Shown here one piece after another: positions 45,673-54,452 of a stretch of 64,000 nt of DNA; position 1 is the first letter of the stretch, and every line of letters begins with the position of its first letter. Location of the stretch: the NCBI GenBank assembly GCA_903840265.1, contig CAIMFH010000075.1, positions 33,323 through 97,322 of the forward strand. The letters run 5' to 3'. The translations under genes were made by a program, and so were the position numbers. The notes below the pieces were generated by a model. That model saw nothing but the letters and a program-made list of their open reading frames with translations. It did not search any database and was not told the origin of the DNA. The stretch is from an uncultured Schlesneria sp. (lineage in GTDB: Bacteria > Planctomycetota > Planctomycetia > Planctomycetales > Planctomycetaceae).

Positions 45673-48234
45673 CTATTTCGTTTGGAATGGCTCACTGACG
45701 ACAATAAACTTCAATAGTGATTTCACCGTATAGCGATTCCGTTTCATATCAGCGACGGCAGCCTTAAGCGTTGGCTGATCGGCCAAACCCAACTCTCGAC
45801 CACAGGCATACGTGAAAAGCTTCGCCGCCAGCGTTCCCAGGAACTGGTCTTCGCGAGCCAGCATCGCCTGCTGCAACCCGGCCAGACCGTCAATCGCCGT
45901 GCCATCGGGCATCTTCGATGAGGCATCGATGAGTGGATCGTTCGACTCAATCCGACCTTTGTAGCCAAAGCCTTCGCGTTCGCGCCACTCACCTGCTCCA
46001 TTGAAGTTTTCCAGCGCGAACCCGAGCGGATCGATTTTGTTATGACAGCGTGCGCACTGCGCCAGCGTGCGATGGATTTCCAACCGCTGGCGTACCGTTG
46101 CCTTATCGATGCCCGGCACCTTCGGGGCGATCTCGCCAGCATTCGCGACGGGCAACCCCGGGTCCATCCCCATCAAAGTCTTCAGGATCCAGGTTCCTCG
46201 TTTGACGGGAGACGTTCGCGTTCCATTCGATGTCGTCATCAAGATCGAAGCTTGAGTCACGATGCCACCACGTTGGATCCCAGCGGGAACGTCGACTCGA
46301 CGAAACGCATCGCCCCGGACCCCGGGAATACGATAGTACCGAGCCAACCGTTCGTTGATCGTGACGAAGTCCGAGCGGATCATTTGCCTCGCATCGACGT
46401 CCTGACGCAGGAACTCCTCGAAATACGCCTCGGACTCTTTGACGATCGACGTTTCCAGATGTCTGTCATATTGCGGATACAGATCCGACGCGGGAGGATT
46501 CGCGCCGACATCCCGCAGACCGAGCCACTGACCAGTAAAGTTCTCGACCAACGCTCGCGATTTGGAATCGGCCAGCATTCGATCAACTTGCGCGGCTCGT
46601 ACGTTCACGTCCTTCAACTTATCGGATTCGGCCAATTGAAACAGTGTTTCGTCAGGCATGCTCGACCAGAGCAGATAAGACAGCCGATTTGCGACGGCAT
46701 GATTATCCAACTGCGCGGCGCGATCTTTCGCATCCACCGCTGGTTCGGCGAGGAATAGAAAGTTCGACGAAATAAGCACCGATGTCAGCGGCACCTTGAT
46801 CGCTTCGACAAACGATTTCTCCGTTCGCGCCGCCGTGAACAGTCGCAGCTTGCCGTCCACTTCCTCGGGAATGATCGGACGTCGGTACGCACGCCTCATA
46901 AAACGAGTGAGCACATCGCGAGCGTATTCTGGCTGATTCGTCTCGCGCTGGGGCGAATCGAATAAGATTTGCGAGTGGCTGCTCGGTGGCCACGCGTCGC
47001 AGAGTGGCCCCTCGACTTCGAACCAGTCAACCAGCAATTCTGGCCGTGCAAAATTGTCTCGCCCCTGCATCCAGAAATTCTCAAGCACGCTCGGAATGGC
47101 GTAGGCATACTCCACTGAGACACCCGCAGATTCCGTCGTGAATCGAGTGATGTATTCATACACCTTCGGCCGCTCCGGACTGGCATCGACATCAAACTCA
47201 GCAATCGTGCGCGGCTGCGGCCCAAGCTGCAGAACGAGCTTGATTCGCGGAGGACCGTAGTCATAGATGCGATCTGACTGAAAGTGTGCCAGATCTTGAT
47301 CGAACTGCTTTCTGGTCCACTCCTTTCCCTTCGGGTTATTAGTATCTTGCTCATCCTGACGTTGTTTCAAGATGGCTCGAGCCGATTCAACGACTTTGTC
47401 TCGTTCCGGAACACGTCCCGCCGCGTGAATGCGAATCGCATACTGCCCGGCGGTGGGGACTCGAAAATCTCGCGCCCCGATCGACTTGTCCCACGAGTTG
47501 TGATGGACAACGACCCATTCCCCTTCTTGCTGATTATTGTTGCCATTCACAATGGGATTGTTTTTGGCATCCAGTCGCACCCGTGTGCGATCTGCCGGTC
47601 CAACCTTGGGCTCAAACCGCCAGCGGATCGGATCTGGACGTTTGCCCTCGACCAGTGCTCGATCGAGGATCTGCTGTGCGGCCGACAGATACAGTTCCAT
47701 ATGCAACGGCGAGACGGTCAAAGCCGCACCGTTGTTGTCGAAGCCACCCGCAGGTGGATCTTGCGGAAACCCCGACGTATCAAAGTCCACTCCAATCAAG
47801 TCGCGGATCGTGTTTCTATATTCCGAACGATTAAGGCGACGAAGAACGACAGTCCGTTCTCGCTTAGCCAGTTCGGCCCGAATCGTTTGCGTCGTGATCC
47901 AGTCAACAACCACGGCAACTTCTTCCGGCTTTGGTTGGGGTTCCTCTTCAGGGGGCATCTCGTGCGAGTTCAGGACGTTGACCACTTCACGCCAACGAGA
48001 TCGCGCGGCGGGATCGCCGAAGTCGATCGGCAGGACCGTTGAATCAAGTCCAAAGGACGACTGTGGCTTCTCGCCGGTGTGACACTTGTTGCAGTACGTT
48101 ACGAAGAACGGCGTCACCAATTGGCGGTGGCCAATCGGATCCAGTTCAACGACGGAATCATTCGCCACGACGGTAGACGCAATCAATCCGAAAACAAGCC
48201 CTAGTCCGGCACGCATGGCAGATTCATCAGTCAT
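45673..48234 (-). CDS. DUF1592/DUF1588/DUF1587/DUF1585-type c-type cytochrome
   Basis: Exported cytochrome of 853 residues. A signal peptide (RAGLGLVFGLIASTVVA) precedes a heme domain with CNKCHTGEKP. The DUF1587 segment is RRLNRSEYRNTIRDLIGVDFD, followed by a central beta-rich region. The DUF1595/1592 part reads RFMRRAYRRPIIPEEV, then NHAVANRLSYLLWSSMPDE; the DUF1588 part contains GVRGDAFRRVDVPAGIQRGG and the second heme motif CARCHNKIDPLGFALENF; DUF1585 closes the protein. The ATG at 48234 is preferred, giving MTDESAMRAGLG; ATG 48216 is an alternative. Neither has a strong ribosome-binding site. It heads an operon with DUF1552 and by family is thought to act in periplasmic oxidation of large substrates. 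Confidence 0.92.
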   Translation of the reverse strand: MTDESAMRAGLGLVFGLIASTVVANDSVVELDPIGHRQLVTPFFVTYCNKCHTGEKPQSSFGLDSTVLPIDFGDPAARSRWREVVNVLNSHEMPPEEEPQPKPEEVAVVVDWITTQTIRAELAKRERTVVLRRLNRSEYRNTIRDLIGVDFDTSGFPQDPPAGGFDNNGAALTVSPLHMELYLSAAQQILDRALVEGKRPDPIRWRFEPKVGPADRTRVRLDAKNNPIVNGNNNQQEGEWVVVHHNSWDKSIGARDFRVPTAGQYAIRIHAAGRVPERDKVVESARAILKQRQDEQDTNNPKGKEWTRKQFDQDLAHFQSDRIYDYGPPRIKLVLQLGPQPRTIAEFDVDASPERPKVYEYITRFTTESAGVSVEYAYAIPSVLENFWMQGRDNFARPELLVDWFEVEGPLCDAWPPSSHSQILFDSPQRETNQPEYARDVLTRFMRRAYRRPIIPEEVDGKLRLFTAARTEKSFVEAIKVPLTSVLISSNFLFLAEPAVDAKDRAAQLDNHAVANRLSYLLWSSMPDETLFQLAESDKLKDVNVRAAQVDRMLADSKSRALVENFTGQWLGLRDVGANPPASDLYPQYDRHLETSIVKESEAYFEEFLRQDVDARQMIRSDFVTINERLARYYRIPGVRGDAFRRVDVPAGIQRGGIVTQASILMTTSNGTRTSPVKRGTWILKTLMGMDPGLPVANAGEIAPKVPGIDKATVRQRLEIHRTLAQCARCHNKIDPLGFALENFNGAGEWREREGFGYKGRIESNDPLIDASSKMPDGTAIDGLAGLQQAMLAREDQFLGTLAAKLFTYACGRELGLADQPTLKAAVADMKRNRYTVKSLLKFIVVSEPFQTK

Positions 48235-48485
48235 GTTTAGTAGGTGTACTCTTCTTGATATGTCAGAGTACTGGTGCAACTGGCAATTTTCCAATGGAAC
48301 CTTCGGCCGAAACAACAGCGTGAACCGCTTCGCGATCTGCGAGCCATAGCGTGCGGCTGGACTAAATACTTGCCCCGGCAAGGATCACGTGTCTTCCGTA
48401 TTGCTCCCCCACACGTCGGCTTGGTCAGCGAGCGAGCAGTAGCCGCTCCGTTTCACGATTGACGTCATCAAACAACTTTCTTCAG

Positions 48486-48502
48486 GCATCCCTTTGGGAT
48501 GC
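48486..48502. promoter_or_regulatory. Perfect palindrome, candidate activator-binding site
   Basis: GCATCCC and GGGATGC form a 7+7 inverted repeat around TTT, about 85 bases upstream of the sigma-54-like promoter at 48586. The distance suits an enhancer site for an NtrC-type activator; the assignment is inference. Confidence 0.35.
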
Positions 48503-48585
48503 GGCAGGTTTACCCCGTGATACCTTCGGATTTGCGGCCCAATACGTGCCGGTGCATTTGCCTGCGCGAATAAAGGGCGCCTCAT

Positions 48586-48601
48586 TGGCATGCCGATTGC
48601 C
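48586..48601 (+). promoter_or_regulatory. Sigma-54-type promoter upstream of the small gene at 48720
   Basis: TGGCATG-CCGA-TTGCC matches the consensus TGGCAYR-N4-TTGCW at every position except the last. GG at 48587-48588 and GC at 48599-48600 are exactly 10 bases apart. The start point would be near 48612. It lies in a non-coding stretch, in the right direction for the gene at 48720, and an NtrC-type activator gene lies nearby at 49801-51279. Confidence 0.6.
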
Positions 48602-48719
48602 GGGATTTAGAGCTTCAGCACCTCGCCCCTCTCATAAACCTCTCAGCCGTGAATATCACAGGCGGTTCGCTTCCGATCGAGTTAATGTGCGGCTTTGACT
48701 GACAACTTGGAGAACATTG

Positions 48720-49034
48720 ATGGTAAGCGACTCTCAAGCCGATCGCGGTGCTCCCACAACGTATCTCGCTGACCAATTCTCTGACACCATTGACGCGGTG
48801 TATCAGCACGCACTCCATGAAAATCCATCGCTTCAAAATCAAGTCGCTTATGCCGGCTATTTAGCGTCTCACGGGCGGCCTGACGAGGGCCTGGGGCAAT
48901 TCAAACGGATCATCCAGAACGACGCGCTTGCTGCCCAGCCGGCGCTTCTTCATGAGATTGGCGAACGGATCTTGCAAATCGAAACTCGATTGGAAAATGA
49001 TCCGGCGCGCTTGCAACCGTTCCACCACGGTTGA
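48720..49034 (+). CDS. Small hypothetical protein, TPR-like
   Basis: Unrecognised 104-residue protein. The middle (TIDAVYQHALHENPSLQNQV, then AYAGYLASHGRPDEGLGQFK) looks like one or two helix-turn-helix repeats of the TPR kind. A charged helical tail (ILQIETRLENDPAR) follows. There is no signal peptide or membrane segment. GGAG sits 7 bases before the ATG at 48720; a TTG one codon earlier is a less likely start. The only promoter signal upstream is the sigma-54-like site. The BON-domain gene follows 68 bases later on the same strand, and the two are probably co-transcribed. Confidence 0.65.
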   Translation: MVSDSQADRGAPTTYLADQFSDTIDAVYQHALHENPSLQNQVAYAGYLASHGRPDEGLGQFKRIIQNDALAAQPALLHEIGERILQIETRLENDPARLQPFHHG

Positions 49035-49102
49035 ACCGCGCCACGATGCGGAGCGAACGGACTGCACTCCCTGTAATTGATTTGGATCTTAGGACGAAAC
49101 AC

Positions 49103-49447
49103 ATGACGAACGAAAACTGCGACCCTCGGACGACTTCGCAATTCGCCGTCGCGTCACTGGCCGTCACATCTCAAAAACAACAGACGCTTGCTCACGGCGA
49201 GCCAACCAACGCGGCCACCGCAGTTGTCGATGCTGATGCAGACACTCTGAATGCCGCTTCCGCCGCCCTCCATCACACCGGCTATGCGCAGTTGCGAGCG
49301 GTGAAGTTGTACTGCCACTATGGGCGCATCGTGCTGCAAGGCAGAATCTCGACACATTTCTTAAAACATCTCGCCCAAGAAGTTGTGCGCCTTGTGCCCA
49401 ACGTCAAAGAAATCGACAACGATTTGCATGTCGTCTGTAGCCGATGA
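49103..49447 (+). CDS. BON-domain protein
   Basis: Small 114-residue protein whose last 70 residues fit a BON domain: LNAASAALHHTGYAQLRAVK, then CHYGRIVLQGRISTHFLKHL and a helix-strand ending VRLVPNVKEIDNDLHVV. This is the alpha/beta pattern of proteins such as OsmY, which bind lipid or other surface components. The first 40 residues are polar and without a signal peptide, so location is unclear. AGGA lies 8 bases before the ATG at 49103; the frame also opens earlier at a TTG that overlaps the preceding gene but has no support. It is presumably in one unit with the gene at 48720, under the sigma-54-like promoter. Confidence 0.78.
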   Translation: MTNENCDPRTTSQFAVASLAVTSQKQQTLAHGEPTNAATAVVDADADTLNAASAALHHTGYAQLRAVKLYCHYGRIVLQGRISTHFLKHLAQEVVRLVPNVKEIDNDLHVVCSR

Positions 49448-49800
49448 CGCGAAGACATCGCTCTCTTAGAATCTCCACAGATTCAGGAACTGAACACACA
49501 ACTCGCAGACGGCAGAATTGCGACCCAATCACCCCAAGTAGTCTTCTTGCCCCGAAGAAAGCCCACTGTAAATCCGTGCCCCTCAAGGGGCGGAAATGGA
49601 TGGCGAGTAGGGCGTCGCCCTCATCGGCTTACTTCTCGCAAACTGAGTTTGCTGCTGACTGGTAGGCCAGTCTCAGTGCGGAACTCGATCTTCCGGCAGA
49701 TCTGCTGATCGTACGAAGAATTCTTCCGGGTCAACGAAATGTGTGACCCGAACTTGAGTCCCACCCAATCCAATTCCAAAACATTTAGTATGCACGGTTG
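49448..49800. other. Intergenic region, 353 bases, nothing definite
   Basis: This is convergent space between the BON gene and the sigma-54 activator gene. I see no supported gene, clear terminator or repeat. Confidence 0.5.
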
Positions 49801-51279
49801 TTAGCCGCGGTCCGCAGGAAATGAAACCAAGTCGGTATTCGGTGGCAAGACCACCTTACCGATGGCGAGATTTGCTGACCGCAACTTACTTCGCAATGTG
49901 AACCGACTGATGCCCAGGATCTCACTGGCCTTCGTTTGGTTGCCGTTGGATTGTTTGACAGCTCGAGTCAGGATCAAACGATCAAAATGTTCCAAGGCTC
50001 GGCGATAGAGATCCATTTGACCGGATAAAAACCAGCCTTCCAGAACTTCGCCCAACCGCTGCCAATTTTCAGCAGTAGCAGTCCCTCCCTCGGGGGTTTC
50101 GGCGGGCCCATGCAACAACGCCTGAGGCAGAAACTCGGGAAGTAGAACGGACCCTGATGATCTCAAGAGCGCTTCTCGAATCGTGGCTTGCAGTTCACGG
50201 ATGTTCCCTGGCCAGGAATACTTCGACAACAAAGCGATGGCTTCGGGAGAGATGGACTGGACGGTCATATCCATTTCACGACTGCAGCGCGTCACGAAGT
50301 GCATCGCCAGTAAAGGAATGTCCTCGCGACGCTCACGAAGAGGGGGCAGATGAATGGCGACGCCCCTCAATCGATAGTACAGGTCTTTGCGAAAACGCCC
50401 TTCCTCGATCCGCACTTCCAGATCCTGATTGGTGGCGGCAAGGATCCGGACGTCAACGGAAATCGATTCATTCCCACCCACACGTTCAAAGCACCGTTCC
50501 TCAAGAATCCGCAGCAGTTTTGCCTGTGTATTCGGTGCCATATCTCCCACTTCATCGAGCAATAAGGTTCCTCCATGGCACTGTTCGAGCTTTCCGATCC
50601 GTCGGTGATCGGCACCCGTGAACGCCCCCTTCTCGTGACCAAACAGCTCGCTTTCCAGCAGCGCTTCCGGAATCGCCGCGCAGTTGATCGCGATGAAAGG
50701 ACCCTGATTGCGGTGACTGTGCTCGTAGATCGCGCGTGACACCAGTTCTTTGCCTGTTCCGCTCTCGCCCAGAATCAGGACCGTAACATCCTGCGCCGCG
50801 ACGCGCCCGATTTCTTTGGCGACCGTCTGCATCGCAGCGCTGTTCCCGATCAACTTCTCGGTTTCTGCTGCGCTCTTTGGCTGATTCGCCGAATCCGAAG
50901 AATCGGTCGTCGCATGCTCCGTGATCTCAAACGCACGGCTGATCACCTGTTCGAGGCGATACAGGTCGATCGGCTTGACCAGGTAATCATGAGCCCCTTG
51001 TTTCATCGCTTCAATGACCGTGTCAGTCGAGCCATGCCCCGTGATGAAGACGACCAAGCTATTCTCTGAGATCTCTTTGAGTTCCTGCATCAGCTGCAGA
51101 CCTGTTCGCTCCCCAAGTTTGTAGTCCAGCAGGATGACCTCAGGCTTGAGTTCGCGCGCCTGCCGGAACCCTTCATCGGGGGTGCGAGCCGAACAGACGT
51201 GAACTTCTTTTTGTTCGTAGAGGTGTTTGACGATGGAATGGACTTCGGGATCATCATCAATGACGAGTAGTTTGTGCAT
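49801..51279 (-). CDS. Sigma-54-dependent response regulator, NtrC/AtoC type
   Basis: Transcription activator of 492 residues that remodels sigma-54 polymerase when phosphorylated. The receiver is at residues 1-120, with phosphoacceptor Asp52 in VILLDYKLGERTG and the Lys of DYLVKPIDLYR. The AAA+ domain (about 160-400) has Walker A GESGTGKELVSRAIYEHS, the sigma-54 contact loop HEKGAFTGADHRRIGKLEQ and Walker B GGTLLLDEVGDM, and ends at YSWPGNIRELQATIREAL. A Fis-type helix-turn-helix closes it (GNQTKASEILGISRFTLRSKLRSA). The ATG at 51279 begins the receiver and has AGAGG about 6 bases before it; earlier in-frame starts add an unrelated stretch. No cognate kinase is adjacent. Sigma-54-like promoters lie on both sides. 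Confidence 0.95.
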   Translation of the reverse strand: MHKLLVIDDDPEVHSIVKHLYEQKEVHVCSARTPDEGFRQARELKPEVILLDYKLGERTGLQLMQELKEISENSLVVFITGHGSTDTVIEAMKQGAHDYLVKPIDLYRLEQVISRAFEITEHATTDSSDSANQPKSAAETEKLIGNSAAMQTVAKEIGRVAAQDVTVLILGESGTGKELVSRAIYEHSHRNQGPFIAINCAAIPEALLESELFGHEKGAFTGADHRRIGKLEQCHGGTLLLDEVGDMAPNTQAKLLRILEERCFERVGGNESISVDVRILAATNQDLEVRIEEGRFRKDLYYRLRGVAIHLPPLRERREDIPLLAMHFVTRCSREMDMTVQSISPEAIALLSKYSWPGNIRELQATIREALLRSSGSVLLPEFLPQALLHGPAETPEGGTATAENWQRLGEVLEGWFLSGQMDLYRRALEHFDRLILTRAVKQSNGNQTKASEILGISRFTLRSKLRSANLAIGKVVLPPNTDLVSFPADRG

Positions 51280-51963
51280 GGCTGGCCTCTTTATTTCGTG
51301 ATCGGGCATTTGCGAGACAAGTGCCGATCGATCCTTCCAGACGACCCAAGCGACCATGCACGATTCTGCTCGCGGAATGGATGAAGTAAGCGAGTGCCAC
51401 GGTCTTGCAGCCTTCGAACTGGCCGTGTCGGCGAGGACATGGCCAGTCGAAGACGATGATGACTGTAGCACCCAAACCAGATCCCGAATTGAACATCATC
51501 GCGCACGGTCATTCAGTGGTAATGAAATAGATGTTGAGCAAATCAAATTCCGCTCTCACGATCTGCAGCATGTTTCCAACGAGATTAGGGGCATAATTTC
51601 GAGGCACCTAGCAGCTCGTCTTTACCTAAGTGCATGCGGTGAACGTTTATTATTAGGTTGTTCAGAAACTCGATTGAAGCTTTGAACCAATGTGGCTCAC
51701 GACCCACCACTCCGCATTCCGATTGCAGTTTTTTTGTTCCTCATCGTGCGATCAGGTAACGATCATGATGGTCGGTTCCCAGCCAGACCACGGCGTTTCC
51801 TTCAGTAACGACGCCTTCACGCGAACCTGATCTCGAAATTGCGATGAATGCCTTTCGGAAACGTAAAGCCATAACGCAAAATCAATTAGGGCGATTGACC
51901 GGACCCCGCTTCGAAAGGTCCGCAGCGACGACTTCGCGATCGAGCCCCAAATTTCCACTGAGA
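51280..51963. other. Intergenic region upstream of the activator gene, no gene seen
   Basis: With the leader that follows it, this is the longest non-coding gap in the window (838 bases to 52117). It must contain the promoter of the activator gene and any upstream sites for the promoter at 51964. Short open frames here lack ribosome-binding sites and motifs. A GGACC/GGTCC inverted repeat near 51899-51920 is the only structure I noticed. Confidence 0.5.
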
Positions 51964-51979
51964 TGGCACACCTACTGCC
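51964..51979 (+). promoter_or_regulatory. Second sigma-54-like promoter, upstream of the TPR protein gene
   Basis: TGGCACA-CCTA-CTGCC keeps GG (51965-51966) and GC (51977-51978) at the required 10-base gap and the full TGGCAYR half. The -12 half is CTGC instead of TTGC. A transcript would begin near 51990, leaving a leader of about 128 bases before the gene at 52118. Confidence 0.45.
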
Positions 51980-52117
51980 TTAATCGTGCAGCTGCTGGCG
52001 GGTGTCGAGGTGGCTTCGCATGCAGGAGGCCCGATGTCGCGTCCTGCGGTGTTCGAAGTCGCTCCATCCGCATTTCGGAATTCGATCGAGTCGGGCCACT
52101 GAAAGAGGAATGCAAAA

Positions 52118-53920
52118 ATGAATAGATGGCAGAGAACAATAGCTACGGGAGTCGCACTCTCTTGTAGCGCGATCAGCGCCTATGGTCAAGGACCGCTTGG
52201 TGGTGCTATCAAGGGGGCTCAAAACCAAGTGGGTGGAGCCCAACAAGGAGCCCAGCGCGCGGCCGGTGGGATAACGAATGGGGCTCAGCAAGGAGTCGGG
52301 GGAGCTGTTCCGCGACCTCCGCAAGCTGTGCCACAGCCTCCACGCGCCGTGCAGCCACCGCCGGTATCGGTCCCACAGGCTCCCAAGGTTGTGCAGCCAC
52401 CTCGCGCCGTCGAAACTGCCCCGCGTGCAGTGCAAGGTGCGGCGCCTCAGATCAACACCGCTCCGAAGTCGGCCCTTCCGAATGTCCCGAAACCAGTCGT
52501 GCCACCAAATCCGATCCGGCCGAACCCTGCCATTCCAAACCCCGCGATTCCGAAAGTGGATCCGGCGGTTCCTCCAGTGAATGCAGGACGACTTCCGTCG
52601 ACGAACAACGCTGCAGAGGCCGCCAAGCGAAATCTGCCAGCAGAAGCTCGGACTAACAAGCTTCCGACCAACGAAACACTCGATGCCGTAAATCGGAATT
52701 TGCCTCATCGGCCAGTCGCCGGCGCACACCACAACCTTGGTGGTACGCAGATTAATGTCGGGCCACGCCAGATCAATATCGCCAACAATGGCTATCGTCC
52801 CGCCTACAACCAGCACCCTCGCTGGTACGCGGGGTATTGGAATGGCAACTATGGATCGGGTTGGGGGAACGGTGGAGGTTGGGGGAACGGATACTACGGC
52901 AATAATGCTTATGGATATCGGCCATTGGGTTGGGGCCTAGGCGCGTGGGGATTGGGATCTCTCGCCTACAACAGCGGATACCTGGGCTATAACAACCCGT
53001 ACTACACCAGCGGCGGATACGCCGGTTACAACTACGCACAGCCGATTCCAGTCGCCTATGACACGACATCGACCGCAGTCGGCGGCAACAACTCCACGGA
53101 TGACGTTCTCCAGGCAGCGGTGACGGCGTTCCAGCAGAATGATTACGATCAGGCTCTGGACATCGTCAACAAGGGGATCACTCAGTCGCCAAGTGATGCG
53201 GTGTTGCATGAATTCCGCGGACTGGTCTTGTTTGCTAAAGCCGACTATCAACAAGCAGCGGCCACCATCAACGCCGTGCTGGCGGTCGGCCCTGGTTGGA
53301 ATTGGGAAACCATTCGCAAGATCTATCCCAGTGTCGCAATCTACACAAACCAATTGCGAGCATTGGAATCCTTCGTGAAACAGAATCCGCAAGATAGCGC
53401 ATCACGCTTTCTGTTGGCCTACCACTACATGATCGGCGGCCACCAGGATGCCGCCGCCAGTAAACTGAGCGACGTTGTCAGGCTCACACCGGACGACCGC
53501 GTCGCGGCAGACCTGTTGCAAATGCTGCAGGCCCCTGCTCCAGGAACAAATGAGGCCCAAACGGCCGCAACACCTTCACCACAGCCGCCAGCACCAGCCA
53601 ATCGCCCCGCTGCTGCGGATTCGAATATTGATCCCGCCACGCTGATCGGATCTTGGAGTGCCGCTCGTGACGATGGCTCTCAATTCAGCTTGACGTTGAA
53701 TAAAGATGGCACATTCACCTGGAAGTTCAATCAGAGAAACGCCGATCAGTCCTTCGATGGCAAATATACAGTCGAAGGAAATGTCCTGGCGCTGGAACGA
53801 AAAGATGGCGGGTCACTCGTCGCGACCGTCACACCGGATGGCGCACAGAAGTTCAACTTCAAATTGTTGGGTGCACCACCAAGCGACCCGGGATTGAACT
53901 TCGCATCAGCGAATCAGTAG
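52118..53920 (+). CDS. Secreted low-complexity protein with TPR-like repeats
   Basis: Exported protein of 600 residues. A signal peptide (IATGVALSCSAISAYG) is followed by a Gly/Gln/Pro/Ala-rich stretch (25-170), with many APR, QPP and NPAIPN units. A Gly/Asn/Tyr/Trp-rich region (about 210-300) contains WNGNYGSGWGNGGGWGNGYY. A TPR-like domain (about 315-460) has QAAVTAFQQNDYDQALDIV and ADYQQAAATINAVLAVGPGW. A Pro linker leads to a C-terminal beta domain (about 505-600: LIGSWSAARDDGSQFSLTLN), like the small lipocalin-type domains that occur after TPRs in planctomycetes. GAGGAATGC precedes the ATG. A surface or matrix role is likely but unproven. A strong terminator follows the stop codon. Confidence 0.85.
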   Translation: MNRWQRTIATGVALSCSAISAYGQGPLGGAIKGAQNQVGGAQQGAQRAAGGITNGAQQGVGGAVPRPPQAVPQPPRAVQPPPVSVPQAPKVVQPPRAVETAPRAVQGAAPQINTAPKSALPNVPKPVVPPNPIRPNPAIPNPAIPKVDPAVPPVNAGRLPSTNNAAEAAKRNLPAEARTNKLPTNETLDAVNRNLPHRPVAGAHHNLGGTQINVGPRQINIANNGYRPAYNQHPRWYAGYWNGNYGSGWGNGGGWGNGYYGNNAYGYRPLGWGLGAWGLGSLAYNSGYLGYNNPYYTSGGYAGYNYAQPIPVAYDTTSTAVGGNNSTDDVLQAAVTAFQQNDYDQALDIVNKGITQSPSDAVLHEFRGLVLFAKADYQQAAATINAVLAVGPGWNWETIRKIYPSVAIYTNQLRALESFVKQNPQDSASRFLLAYHYMIGGHQDAAASKLSDVVRLTPDDRVAADLLQMLQAPAPGTNEAQTAATPSPQPPAPANRPAAADSNIDPATLIGSWSAARDDGSQFSLTLNKDGTFTWKFNQRNADQSFDGKYTVEGNVLALERKDGGSLVATVTPDGAQKFNFKLLGAPPSDPGLNFASANQ

Positions 53921-53938
53921 CCGCCGGTCATTGTTACA

Positions 53939-53967
53939 GCGAGCCATGATCCTGTATCGTGGCTCGC
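53939..53967 (+). terminator. Intrinsic terminator after the TPR protein gene
   Basis: A 12-bp stem GCGAGCCATGAT/ATCGTGGCTCGC with one G-U pair and a 5-base loop is followed by CTTGCTTACC. It lies 18 bases after the stop codon. The T-tract is broken, which lowers certainty. Confidence 0.65.
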
Positions 53968-53992
53968 CTTGCTTACCTACATGGAACAACGA

Positions 53993-54373
53993 ATGTCGAA
54001 GAACAGCGATTATCAGTTGGAACAGCCGATCTTCCAGGACGATCTCGATTCGGCCTCCCTCACGAACGAGTACATCAAGCAGAAACGCGACGAACTCGTC
54101 GAATCGACTCAATCCCGACTGGAAGTCCTCGACCACGAAATGGCAAGACTCGATCAGCAAGCCCGCGAGTCCAGCGACGAAATCCGAGCAAACTGGCTCG
54201 TGACACGGACGGATCTGGCCCGCCATCGCCGCCTGGCTTGGGAACAGCTCGAAAGCTTGAGGTCACACGACGCTGAACCATGGTCGCAAGAAACTTACGT
54301 GCTTGACGATGCACGTCAAAACTTCTCCGCAGCAATCTCAGAAGCGCGAAAGCAATTGCGGCGCGCTCGCTAG
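53993..54373 (+). CDS. Hypothetical coiled-coil protein
   Basis: Unrecognised 126-residue cytoplasmic protein, almost entirely helical by composition. The central part (IKQKRDELVESTQSRLEVLD, then HEMARLDQQARESSDEIRAN) is a likely coiled coil. The last 30 residues (LDDARQNFSAAISEARKQLR) form another helix. There is no signal peptide, membrane segment or cysteine motif. ATG 53993 has GGAAC about 6 bases upstream; ATG 53981 is an alternative that adds four residues. It lies between two terminator hairpins, hence is probably monocistronic with its own promoter within the short gap. Confidence 0.7.
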   Translation: MSKNSDYQLEQPIFQDDLDSASLTNEYIKQKRDELVESTQSRLEVLDHEMARLDQQARESSDEIRANWLVTRTDLARHRRLAWEQLESLRSHDAEPWSQETYVLDDARQNFSAAISEARKQLRRAR

Positions 54374-54413
54374 GACTTCTGCCTCCAACGACACCGCACC
54401 TACCGCTCATCTA

Positions 54414-54452
54414 GACCGCCATCACTGATTAATAGTGTGGCGGTCTTTCTTC
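54414..54452 (+). terminator. Intrinsic terminator of the coiled-coil gene
   Basis: A long stem with GACCGCC/GGCGGTC at its base and CACT/AGTG above it is followed by TTTCTTC. It overlaps the 3' end of the convergent slyX-like gene. On the minus strand there is no T-tract, so it serves mainly the plus-strand gene. Confidence 0.75.

Noticed and set aside
51412..51435. TGCCACGGTCTTGCA, resembling a sigma-54 site near the activator gene
   Set aside because: The spacing between the two halves is one base short and the GG of the -24 element is missing.
51844..52125. 93-codon plus-strand frame whose start looks like a small helix-turn-helix protein
   Set aside because: It runs through the predicted sigma-54-like promoter and the start of the next gene, has no ribosome-binding site and becomes Arg/Ser-rich without structure.
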